Part shown: positions 20,401 through 28,845 of the stretch, one piece after another
Numbering within the stretch: position 1 is the first letter of the stretch
Layout of the letters: each line of letters starts with the position of its first letter
Source: Kalaharituber pfeilii
Taxonomy: Eukaryota; Ascomycota; Pezizomycetes; Pezizales; Pezizaceae
Assembly (NCBI GenBank): GCA_015179045.1
Contig: WHUZ01000087.1
Coordinates: forward strand, 1-64,000
Length of the DNA stretch: 64,000 bases
Direction of reading: 5' to 3'
Made by a program: the position numbers and the translations under genes
Notes under the pieces: generated by a model
Seen by the model: only the letters and a program-made list of their open reading frames with translations
Told to the model about the DNA's origin: nothing
Database searches by the model: none

Positions 20401-21291
20401 ACAATCCGCCTGCATCAGTCAAAATATATCAACAGCATTCTAGCACAATTCAATATGTTAGAATGCAATGGCCTCTCAACACCACTCCCAACGAACCACA
20501 AACTCACCGCGTATAATACCGAACCCGAAATTGAATCCACCGCTTATACCGAACTCGAACCCGAATCCGAGCTCAAGCCCCTCGATGCGAAGAAAACCAC
20601 CCTATATCAGTCAATTGTAGGAAAACTCATGTACGCAATGATAGCCACCCGACCCGACCTACCATATACTGTGTCAACATTAGGACGATACAACACAAAT
20701 CCAACAAAAACGCACCTTGAAGCAGCAAACAAAACCCTACGCTACCTCAAGCAAACATCAAATGTAGGAATAACCTACTCCGGTAGCAGCTGCAGCGACC
20801 TCATAGGATTCTGTGACTCTGACTGGGCTGGAGATCTCGAAAAACGACGTTCAACAACAGGCTATGTCTTCTCTCTTTCAGGGGGTGCTATCTCTTGGAA
20901 ATCAAGAAGACAACCAACTGTTGCTCTCTCCAGTACCGAAGCTGAATATATGGCAGCCACTGAAGCCAGCAAAGAAGCTATCTGGCTCCGCCGCCTATAT
21001 GACGAAATCCTTGGACGCAAGGAAATTCAACTCTCTCCACAGAAAATCCTTATTGACAACAACGGTGCAATGGACCTCGCTAAAAACCCTAAACACCACG
21101 ATCGCACAAAGCACATTGATATCCGTCATCACTTTATTCGTGAAGCCGTGGAAACGAAGCTCATAGAGCTCATTAGGGTAAACACCAAAGAAAACCCTGC
21201 AGACCTGCTAACGAAGGTTCTGCCAAGCGAGACACATCATCGTCATATGCGAAGCATGGGACTTGTGAAGTCGGCGTCAGGGGGTGTGTAA
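17494..21291 (+). CDS. copia Pol polyprotein, at least 1,265 aa
   Basis: The first ATG after the Gag stop is at 17494, but the frame is open from 17467. Domains by residue from 17494: aspartic protease (DSGASDH, 43-49), GAG-pre-integrase zinc module (HRRLGH ... CAPC, about 190-235), and integrase core with D in IHSD (about 257), D in RSDNGAEYG (about 331) and E in NGVSERM (about 367). A Pro/Ala/Ser-rich linker follows (about 507-605, PPAAPP-like repeats). Reverse transcriptase runs about 733-980 with catalytic WVDD at about 916, and RNase H about 1105-1210 with DSDWAG and STEAEYMA. All catalytic positions are present. The linker is long and low-complexity compared with most copia elements. 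The product copies the element RNA and integrates the cDNA. Confidence 0.95.
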   Translation: MTHPHSIAYAYHPSPLLIYACHAARVSLQTATSILQRSASLFDSGASDHISCNLNYFLDWKRLQKPIPIVLGNNSTINAICCGTIILRVTDPQGNHHKLRLSNVLYAPKIGCNLISIGKLTTPSSHHTIIFDSGFCMLIDKTVESGKVIARCKPLANMFKLNSQVIDEKALALRASAGNQPTNIKPLPLEIWHRRLGHLNLQSVQSLASGLASEIAILKASEHIPGLKNTCAPCIEGKQKEVISRIPQQRAAKPLELIHSDVCGPLPVSLGGNRYFIIFVDDYTRMTWVFFLPSKSAADVHQAWTNFKNIVKADIDTNKVSQSSRIIRFRSDNGAEYGNKKLQEEFRHMGVIWEPCAPYTQHQNGVSERMIQTVLLMARTMVHDARIDFNDLWPEAIKTAVYLRNRSPTSALNKMTPYEAWYGQKPALSHLRPFGCPAYSLVPLELRKKLESRTRRCLLMGYVHDTQKIWRVFDPVQRRVFESANIVFAEDEMYHPLSRPHLSIKQIPATAPATPPAAPPTRASSPPVPPPAAPTVSPPAPSLALPPPAFASPPPVSPPALASTPPVTPPALPSAPPPAPPPVAAPAPPPVPQQPRPPTSNRPTQPSRLSAKPIKFIPYQPKAKALSAYAVLNNENAEQRTNAAIALLTHIRGSTTTAGEQISRHYETLEEGTMQFKLVEDSERLKTLNRLVNDLRKLDLTSYVYSAMATPSDIPTPNTYRQALQSLQAKQWKGAMDEEFGCLIKNGTWSYIPRSKVPKDAKVISSKWLYKIKHNPDNSIRFKARLVFRGFEQDDYGETFAPVPKLATIRMLFAIAAALDWDIWQMDVITAFLHPEIDEEVYMELPQGYGIPGKSMSPDECRRTYVCKLNKALYGLKQAPRAWYSDIDAFLISLGFQRSKYDSNLYIMDNLLLLLWVDDILLFSPTADANNSLPIQYVKKRLCEKYSMKDLGQARSFIAIEIERDRKARTIRLHQSKYINSILAQFNMLECNGLSTPLPTNHKLTAYNTEPEIESTAYTELEPESELKPLDAKKTTLYQSIVGKLMYAMIATRPDLPYTVSTLGRYNTNPTKTHLEAANKTLRYLKQTSNVGITYSGSSCSDLIGFCDSDWAGDLEKRRSTTGYVFSLSGGAISWKSRRQPTVALSSTEAEYMAATEASKEAIWLRRLYDEILGRKEIQLSPQKILIDNNGAMDLAKNPKHHDRTKHIDIRHHFIREAVETKLIELIRVNTKENPADLLTKVLPSETHHRHMRSMGLVKSASGGV

Positions 21292-21693
21292 TTCCGTGCG
21301 TGTGTAGTTGCATACGTGCATGCACCATATTCCTTAGGGTGAGGGGGTAACGATGATACAACATTGAATACGATACTCCTTAGGGTGAGGAGGTGATGTG
21401 ATGTGAGGTGATGTGGTGATTCGATGGTTGACAAGGTTGAAATGACTGAATGCTTTAGTAATAGGCTGCTACAAGCCCGCGCGATAGGGAACTCACTGGC
21501 AAGCGACCTGGTACTCTTTCTCTTCCTTTACCGTTTTCTCCTGCAAAGGTTTTTCGGTATATGGCACTGCGTGCAATGATATGAGAGATCATTGGAGAGT
21601 TTTAACGAGGCCAGATATCATGGATGTCAAGATGTCATAGATGTCAAGGATGTTTAGCGTTTTAGCAATCTCATTGTGCTTGCACAATCTCGA

Positions 21694-21704
21694 TTGAGGG
21701 GGTG
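21694..21704 (+). promoter_or_regulatory. polypurine tract of the copia element
   Basis: TTGAGGGGGTG immediately precedes the 3' LTR and is the expected plus-strand primer site. Confidence 0.7.
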
Positions 21705-21932
21705 TGTTAGAATACTCTAGTGAGATCTTGGCACCCGTGCCACTCACGTGACATCGCCTGACGGTGATACCTATTGGCTCGTTCTATATGAGTCTATTCA
21801 ACATCATGTATAAAATTTTTTCTTTGTCGCCACAAGTCTATGGCAAACCCTCATGTATATATAGCAGCTGTTTCGACCTCGATGGTCGTGGTAGAAACGA
21901 ACAAGCTTCATTCCGTCTTTCATCTTTCCTCA
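21705..21932 (+). repeat. copia 3' LTR
   Basis: 228 bp, same sequence as the 5' LTR as far as I can see. It is followed by the ATTAC duplication at 21933-21937. Confidence 0.95.
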
Positions 21933-22239
21933 ATTACATGTACTTTAGACTTTACTCTTTTAAGTAATTTTTCTTGCTTACTAATATATAATTTTACCTA
22001 ATATGTATTAGTAGTATGTAACTCGCTTAGGGGTCCCCCACCAAAAATTTACCTCTCTTTAACTTAGGATAACTTTTTTACAAAAATTCATAAAATTAGA
22101 AATATGACATAGATTTATTCTTTACTCAATTCTCTTTATATCTATGAGCAGTTTAAACTTTTTTTGATTTTTGTTGCATCGGTGATCGGTGTTGAAATTT
22201 AGGATCAAAATGTGCCGGTTAAAGGTGTCCCCAACCATA

Positions 22240-22498
22240 GTATTTGGTGCTATGCTATATCAAATGCGACTGGGTTCAATCCGGCGCGAGGTGTAACTAA
22301 CTTTATTAACGCCGAGTGGCCGTGATTCCTGTCTATTCAAGGACTAGTGTCGAGGGTATTCAACGGAAAATAAAGCTGCTTCTGAGGTTCTGTCCAGAAT
22401 GCTGGCCATTGCCGCAGAGACTAAACCTATTGCCATCTTTTGTGGACTAGCGTGGCTGAGAACGTTTTTTTTTTTTTTTTGTGCATCTATCTATACTA
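22240..22498. other. spacer between two MITEs
   Basis: No gene is seen. A GGGTTCAATCC at about 22274 resembles a tRNA B box, but no cloverleaf forms around it. There is a T16 run at 22465. Confidence 0.4.
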
Positions 22499-23353
22499 CT
22501 GTAATTCACCACTAAGCGGGCCACACCGGCAATCGGGACACCTTCATCACCAAAACTGCACAACTTTCGCACTCAACATCTCAACAACCACAACAGCATT
22601 TGTTAATGTGCATTGTGTAGTTAGCAATCAAAGGGTCATTCTTGCGATCTAGCACTTGTGCCTGCTCAAAAATTTGGATGCGAAGGAATTATGGCTTGTC
22701 GCATTTCTATCAGAAGGCTTGGCATTTATTTGCATGGGGATGCCCATACAAAATGTTCGCAAGACTAGAATGTAGTCCTACTCTCCAACGCTAACTACAT
22801 TACCTATGATATTATATGTGAAGAGTCATCTGAAGAGCCGTAGTAAGGTAGTGTATTAATTTGGCTTAATCTGTTGAACTGTATATTTGGCAACACAATT
22901 TATCTACTTTGGGGGGGTTGTTCTCATACAAACGCTCTCTATGGGAATTTGCTATTGTGAAAATTTCACAATCACTACAGGTATTACCTAACTATGTTGC
23001 CCATATATTCCTAATGAGCGATCCTGTTGTATGTGAGTGTCAGGATTTTTTTCAATGTATTTATTGCAGGTGTAGCGTACAGAATTCGATGGCGGTGGCA
23101 CTTGTATGGGCATCCCATACAAATAAATGCCAAGCCTTCTGATGGAAATACGACAAGCCATAATTCCTTCGCATCCAAATTTTTGAGCATGCAAAAGTGC
23201 TAGATTGCAAGAATGGGCCTTTGGCTAATACCTACATAAAGCACATTAAAAAATGTTGGTGTGGTTGTTGAGATATTCAGTGCGAAAGTTGTGCAGTTTT
23301 GGTGAGAAAGGTGTCCCGATTGTCGGTGTGGCCCGCTTGGTAGTGAATTACAG
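22499..23353. mobile_element. 855-bp MITE with ~250-bp inverted repeats and TA target
   Basis: It starts CTGTAATTCACCACTAAGCG and on the minus strand from 23353 CTGTAATTCACTACCAAGCG, flanked by TA at 22497-22498 and 23354-23355. The arms pair over about 250 bp (to about 22750 and 23105) with few mismatches, leaving a central region of about 350 bp. A related element, recognisable by GGAATTATGGC...CTTGGCAT, lies at 32056-36218. Confidence 0.8.
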
Positions 23354-23420
23354 TAGGGATGGCGTGTAAGAGTGGAAAGCGCCGACTTAGTGCATAAACA
23401 TGTACAGGCCTAGAATACAG

Positions 23421-23560
23421 GTGACCCCGGCTATAATGAACCTCTTTTTAGTGAAAACCTGGCTATAGTGAAGGGATGGGAGAGGCTTTTTTTGTCTACA
23501 CCGGTAAAGAAAGTGCCCTCGCTATAGTGAAAACTGGTTATAGTGAAGAAAATCGGTCAG
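23421..23560 (+). repeat. cluster of CTATAGTGAA motifs, possible pogo/Fot1-type terminal region
   Basis: Five copies of a CTATA(G/A)TGAA-like decamer occur within 125 bp, beginning CAGGTGACCCCGGCTATAAT after TA. Repeated motifs like these are known as transposase-binding sites near pogo-family ends. I could not find the opposite end, so the element boundary is unknown. Confidence 0.4.
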
Positions 23561-24033
23561 ATTCTTGGCCTTCATTGTTGCCAGGTTCAGCTGTACCAAC
23601 GTTCATCTACACCCTAAATCCCCCTCGTCAGGGTTCTCCAGCTTGTCATCAGCACCGTCGTCACTACTAGCAAGGGTATAATGCACCGGCGCTCTGTAGA
23701 AACAGACTTTAGCCAGGGTATCAGCTGCCGGATTCCTTTGCTCTTAACTCAATATGCATAAGTATGCCTTCACACTAAATCTTAGCTCTCTTCTTATACA
23801 TCCCACCCTGAGTAATACAGGCTTTTTGTTCACAGCCGCCTGAAAGGGTTGGGGGAAGAAAAAAGAAAATAAAGAGGTCATGGCGGGAAATCCTGAAGAA
23901 TCAAATGCCAAGAAGCTTGGTTCAATTTGTATAAGCGCAATAAAAATAATCTGTCAAAATTTTCGGGAGGTATCACGACAACCACCCCTTTTGTCGCAAA
24001 AATCCTTCCGCGCGCAAGGAACAACCTCCAACA

Positions 24034-24838
24034 ATGGAACAAGTTGAGAATCCTCCTTCCAGCGTTTCGGAAACCAAGAACAATGTTTTCAAGCAAAAAA
24101 GACCTCGTGGACGTCCTCGCAAGCACCCGAAAATTGAAAAACCTGTGGAAAAGTCATCCTCTAAGCCGGCTCCCCCGCCAGCCTCTTCTAGTGCTCAACA
24201 TGCCGTACTGGCTGAAGAGGACAAGTTGGCTCTCGTTCAGTTATGTGTTGCCAATCAAGTTGACCACCAACGAGGTACCGAAGCCGAGTTTTGGAAGACG
24301 ATGCGTCTGCTTTTTAAGCAGGAATTTAAGAAAGACCTAGTTGATCCGCAGGATACAGTTGGAACCTTGGTACGCCAGTACGAACTTGCAGAGAGGAAAG
24401 AAGAAGGCTGGTACAGTTCAGCTGGGTGCAGAGCTGAAGCAAGCAATCGCGGATTGGATGGAGCATGAGCGGTGCTTAAAGATGGAGGAAGAGGAAGCAC
24501 AAAAAACAGAAGAACAGAGAGCTGCTGATGCGCGTAGAGCTCAACGACGGCGCAACAACCTTCTTGTGACTCGTGGGCAAAAGAGACGTCTTTCTACGTC
24601 CTCTATTGAGAGCATCTCACAAGATCAAAACCACCCACGCGCTCGTCCCCGACAAACTCGAAAACTCAAAAGGGATACCAATGCAGAAGTAATGGCTGAA
24701 GCTTTCAGATCTTTTGGAAATCAGATTCTCGGAGAGCTCCAAAAGTTTCTTAAATCGTCATCATCGGTTGGTACACCTGTCTCAGATGGTACGGCAAGTA
24801 AGCAGCAGTTGGAAAAAGGAGATTTGGACCAAAAATGA
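24034..24838 (+). pseudogene. AT-hook / SANT-like DNA-binding protein, frameshifted
   Basis: ATG 24034 (ACAATGG) opens a frame to 24468. A second frame, shifted by one, carries the continuation to a stop at 24838. The switch is near 24400 (AAAGAAGAAGG), with no plausible intron there. Residues 23-32 are an AT-hook (RPRGRPRKHP). They are followed by a Pro/Ser linker and a helical domain (KLALVQLCVANQ ... FWKTMRLLFKQEF ... LVRQYELAERK), which looks like a SANT/trihelix-type module. The second part is a charged coiled coil (MEEEEAQKTEEQRAADARRA) and a tail with GNQILGELQKFL. The arrangement fits an accessory DNA-binding protein of a DNA transposon or a decayed regulator. The CTATAGTGAA cluster 0.5 kb upstream supports the former, but weakly. 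Confidence 0.5.
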
Positions 24839-25507
24839 ATTGCGAGACGAACAAAAGGAGGAAATGGAGGCCAAGTAGAGGTTGATTATGGCTAGCCTGA
24901 ATGGAGCCGGCAGCGGTACTCATGGTGGAGGAGGAGAGTTGAAGTCCTGTAGGTATCGTTAAAGACAAGTATGTATGTTAGTGAGGTAGTAGAAAGTGCT
25001 ACAACATAGTATCCTACCATAGGAAGAAAGTCTATTTCATGTTTTTGTGTGAACTGCGGAAAATGAAAGAGCGCGGAAACTTTCCCAAAAGCCATGTTCA
25101 ATAATGATATGTAGCCCGTGATATTTCAATATTGAATAACTTTTGCTATCGAGTAAATGAAGTTGGGCTTTGGAGATACTGTTAATGCCATAAAATGGTG
25201 CAGATGTTGGATTTCCAAACAAGGTTATCGTTGCCTGGAAAGCGTGAGATAGGTTGAATTTCGAAGCTGCCGCTCAGAATTTTTGCCATACAACAAATCT
25301 CCCAGGCGGCCTTCATATCCCACTGTAAATAAGAAATTACTGAAACTTTAGGCCGACAGGACTAAGTACCTTGATCATCTTGTGGGCGAGAGATACATCT
25401 ACCATCGATATCCTCTATATACTCGCTGCAGCTCCTATCTCGGTACTGTCTGTGCAAACGTTTGTAAACGCCGTCCATTTATTATCTAAGCATTCTAGAG
25501 TTTAGTG
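24839..25507. other. non-coding spacer
   Basis: Follows the AT-hook pseudogene. It is AT-rich with no recognisable gene, repeat end or RNA. Confidence 0.4.
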
Positions 25508-25801
25508 ATGTCAAGAAATTTGGTGCGTGGTTACATTTTCGAACATAGAACAATACCAGGCTCGAGATTTTCGTTAAACATCCAGCAGTCCTACACTGCA
25601 CTCTTCCACAGATGGGAGGAAAACTCTACAGCGGGGCAGAGGCCTCGAATATTCGACGCTGAAAGAGATGAGGAAACAGTTAGAAGGGTGAATCACGTCA
25701 CTGTTATAAAAACAATAAGGTACCCTAGCGGATGCCACATGATCGCGGTAAAGCTATTCACGAAGGGAGGAGCTAGAGATATCATTAGGTCTATTGAATA
25801 A
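25508..25801 (+). CDS. small hypothetical ORF, 97 aa
   Basis: ATG 25508 to stop 25801, reading MSRNLVRGYIFEHRTIPG at the start and KLFTKGGARDIIRSIE at the end. It is basic, with no signal peptide or membrane segment. It has no homologue I recognise, so it may be chance or an exon remnant. Confidence 0.25.
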   Translation: MSRNLVRGYIFEHRTIPGSRFSLNIQQSYTALFHRWEENSTAGQRPRIFDAERDEETVRRVNHVTVIKTIRYPSGCHMIAVKLFTKGGARDIIRSIE

Positions 25802-26387
25802 GGAGTCGTAAGACGAGTGGGATTATATACATGAGAGGCGTAGCATAGAATAACTGTAGAACAATGACTAACAAGAGTCAGAAAGGTGTAGGAGTCATCT
25901 GTAGCGTAGCTGCAAAACCGCCATTGAGACGTGAATGATATGCAAGGTAATAATCATGCATATGAGCGTAAGGAAGCAGTCCTAGAAACAGTCATAGATA
26001 AGAACTACAAAACAAGTAACAGCAACAAAGGGCTACGGATGTAATGTTCCGACAAGCGTTCAATTTTACAAGATGAGAAAGAGTTGTAGCATAAATCAAA
26101 AGGATAGACGAGAACCTAGCAGCCTCGTGGAAGATTCCTTTTAGTCTACAACTTGTGAGTTGAGCTAGGATGGGAGAGGGAGGGCACAGCTATAATATTA
26201 GAGGGGCTACCACATATTTTGCCACTATCACTGGTCTTATTCTTGAAAGGCGTCAAACCAGTAGTAAAGGCCATAAGCCAAAGGATATTTACTTTAAGAT
26301 ACATGGATGACATTCATGCGTTTTTGTCTGACAAATCACTACTAAAGCTGAGGAAAGCCATTAAGGCATACCAGGCATAGATGGAAG

Positions 26388-27113
26388 CAGTGTTCCCAAC
26401 GGGCCGGCCAGGCCAGGCCAAGGGTATGGCCTGGCCGGCCTGGGCCATAGAAATCTAGGCCGGTCCAGGCCATTCAAGCCGGTCCAGGCCATTCAGGCTG
26501 CAGTGTGAGTTAAGTTATACAGTAGCTAGCTATATACAGAACGTACTCTAAATTCTACGTATACCTCATTCTCTAATGTTTAGGATTTTGCTTGCTGATT
26601 TTACACCACCAGTATCGCTTTCCATTAGCCATGCACAGCTTCACCATAGTGTCAAATCCAACTTTGTCGCACCAGATTTTTGTACCCCAAATTCCAGAAG
26701 ACTCGATATCGGCATGAGATTGGACTGTAGGGAATCGTCGATGCAAGATCAAAACTTGAACTTGCACTATGGAGAGTGAAGAATAGTAGAATACTAAAGG
26801 AATCATCATCGCCAGTACCGGTGGTTGGAATGTCTGTCTCCCTGCAATACTAATAAGAAATTAGTATATAGTCAAGCGATACCAAAAAAAAATACTTACC
26901 TGAATACCTGCGAAAAGTGCCGCTCAATAAAAAAAAAGTCTAGATAGTTATCCGAAAATATTGAAAGGTTCATATTAAATCCGTGTCCAAGTAAGCTGAA
27001 GGTGGCCCCTGAAATAGCCTCGTAACCAGCCCTCCTGCCCCTGAAATTGCTTGAACGGCCTGAACGGCCTGGACGGCCTGGGCTGTTTCAGGCCTGGCCG
27101 GTTGGGAACACTG
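26388..27113. mobile_element. non-autonomous hAT element, 726 bp
   Basis: The ends are CAGTGTTCCCAAC on both strands, bounded by the 8-bp duplication GATGGAAG at 26380-26387 and 27114-27121. An 8-bp duplication with CAGTG-type ends is diagnostic of hAT. Both subterminal regions are full of GGCC(T/G)GGCC motifs, the usual kind of hAT transposase-binding cluster. There is no transposase. It sits inside the dead LINE and is therefore younger than it. Confidence 0.9.
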
Positions 27114-27485
27114 GATGGAAGAGGAGGCGAGACAGGAGGGGTATACATTAGATGCAGGAAAAGGGAAGTCCTAGGAATAGAGGAGCAAGACTACTGACTT
27201 ACAGGCCTAACGAGTGGACCAGGAACTAAAATTTGTACCACGTTTCCCCAGGAGAATGAACCTACAGAAAGTGGCCTGGGCAGTAGCCCGCAGACTAGGG
27301 GGACTAGGACTCTTGAAGAGGAGGCAGATAAACATACGCGCACTTCACGGAATGGAGAGAGTTCGAGTGGAAGAGAGGGCACTTGGATTCGAAGAGGGTG
27401 GCATAAGCAGAAGCAGAGAGGGTCGACTACCTATGCAGACAGCTGGATCGGAGGGCAGATCTGCCATGGGCCAGACTACCAACTC

Positions 27486-27805
27486 TGGTACAAAATGTGA
27501 TGATAATAGGGTAGTAAAGATTAGACTAATGAATTGATGGATGATGGATAACGACACATAACAGAATAATATGATGGTTTATATATAGGAGAAAATAGAG
27601 AAAACTATAACGTTGCCACGTGTATGCGTTTGCGAAACTAACTGGGCCAACACATGAGGCTGTGCTTCGCTGCAATGTGACGAGTGCTGAAGATAATATG
27701 TACAGTAACAATAGTTGAACATGATGACAATGTCGGCTTGTGTCTTGCATCAGCCTGACTCTTGGATCGCGTCGACTCGTTTCTTTCAGCTCGTATCTTT
27801 CAACA
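27486..27805 (+). repeat. solo copia-type LTR, 320 bp
   Basis: TGGTACAAAATGTGATG...CTTTCAACA, bounded by the 5-bp duplication AACTC at 27481-27485 and 27806-27810. It splits the LINE between the connection and RNase H regions. It is unrelated to the LTR of the intact copia at 16-22 kb. Confidence 0.75.
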
Positions 27806-28260
27806 AACTCTACTGGCCTTAGCCAGCAGGGAGGAATGGAGCAAAAGATAGCAGAGGCAGAAGCTCAAGGCTGGAAACTGGTGTACACAGACTGGAGTGG
27901 ATTGAAGAAAAGGACCGGAGCTGGCTATTGGAAGGCCAGAGGCCAGGAGCAGTATACCTAGGCGAGAGGGCAACAGTCAATGACGTAGAACTAATCCCTA
28001 TAGCAGGCCTTACAGAGGGAGGAATAGGACGAACTGCTAATCATTTCAGACTCTCAGATGACAATGGGAAGACCGCAGAAGATCACCAAAGGGCCAACCG
28101 ACACTAGATGGTGTGGGCAGTCTGTACTGGGAGGCCTGGGAAAGGAGGACGGAATGAGGCTTAGATGCGTAGAAAAGTAGAGGGATAATGTAGGATTTGG
28201 CAAGACTGAATTCTTTCATGATCTGTCTCACTGATACATGACGAGGTTCTAGAGCCATGT

Positions 28261-28845
28261 ATATTCAGAAATACATAACACGAAGTTGCATACAAAACCA
28301 TGAAGCGCAATAGCTAAGTGTTTGGTCTGCCAAGTATGGAGGGCAAACGGTGCGCCTCGTATGCTCGGACTCATTCATGGCCCTCTACTGACATCCGGCG
28401 ATGAAAGTCAACTCCGATGAGATCGACCGATCATGTCATACCGGTCAGACATTGTCACAGACCTCTTGGACTGCCAGGGCACGGCCCGTCTACCTTTTTT
28501 TTTTTTTTTTTTTTAATATCATTACTCGCTGGCCGCCCTGTGGGCTATGGCGAGGTATGTTTATGTGCCTAACTGGCCCGTCTACCTTAGCTAGTCATGG
28601 TTTCCAACAATTTTCATTTATTATCTCCTTCGTGCCCTGCCTCGTCATAGCACTCGGGGCGGTATATGAGTAATGATATAGAAAGAAAAAAAAGATGCAT
28701 TGAAAAACATGCGTACTTCAGAAAGATTGAAGTGATGGTCCATCCATAGCCATATGTAATGATAAAAAAAAAAAAAAAAAAAAAACCATAGCCATATATA
28801 CCCAGCTTTCTTCATTGACGACCAATGAACCGAATGGTAACCCAA
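28261..28845. other. spacer with a T1 mini-retroposon and A-rich tracts
   Basis: No gene is seen. Contains the T1 insertion at 28495-28574 and two A runs at 28680-28695 and 28765-28785 that may be remains of further tails. Confidence 0.4.
28495..28574 (-). mobile_element. T1 mini-retroposon, 80 bp
   Basis: A T19 run, then AATATCATTACTCGCTGGCC and the rest of the T1 tail, ending TATGTGCCTAACT. It is bounded by the 12-bp duplication GGCCCGTCTACC at 28483-28494 and 28575-28586. Confidence 0.85.

Larger units (their letters stand above)
16069..21932 (+). mobile_element. intact, recent Ty1/copia retrotransposon, 5,864 bp
   Basis: It has two 228-bp LTRs with no difference that I can see, a 5-bp duplication ATTAC, a primer-binding site, a purine tract and complete gag and pol frames. 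LTRs are identical at the moment of insertion, so this copy is young. Domain order protease, integrase, reverse transcriptase, RNase H defines the copia (Pseudoviridae-type) lineage. Codons and catalytic residues look undamaged. It sits in an old MITE, and its own sequence carries none of the LINE-tail insertions that litter the rest of the window. Confidence 0.95.
15561..22237. mobile_element. TA-target MITE (Tc1/mariner-type ends), split by a copia element
   Basis: The left end is TA then TGGTTGGGGACGGCTTTAAC. The right end on the minus strand is TA then TGGTTGGGGACACCTTTAAC (22237 inward, TA at 22238-22239). Removing the copia insertion leaves about 808 bp. The same element is uninterrupted at 50557-51408 (852 bp), aligning at both ends and in the CTGCTGCTTTAC...GAGCACTGTATGCGA middle. 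There is no coding capacity, so it must be mobilised in trans. Confidence 0.75.
25802..28260 (+). mobile_element. decayed Tad-like LINE, interrupted by a hAT MITE and a solo LTR
   Basis: Recognisable pieces in order are as follows. The reverse transcriptase segment with catalytic RYMDDIHAFLSDKSLLKL ends at about 26379. After the hAT element the frame continues as EEEARQEGYTLDAGKGK (27115 on). Thumb/connection sequence (ELKFVPRFPRRMNLQKVAW) runs at about 27220-27480. After the solo LTR comes RNase H (IAEAEAQGWKLVYTDWSG, about 27840-27900), which decays by about 28100. The pieces align with the better LINE at 32.3-35.2 kb. Multiple stops and frameshifts are present, and one TAG replaces a Trp codon. 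The 5' boundary is not visible; 25802-26150 carries only faint similarity. Confidence 0.6.

Noticed and set aside
22250..22310. tRNA-like B box (GGGTTCAATCC)
   Set aside because: No acceptor or anticodon stem can be folded around it and no A box is at the right distance; a chance match or a very old tRNA-derived fragment.
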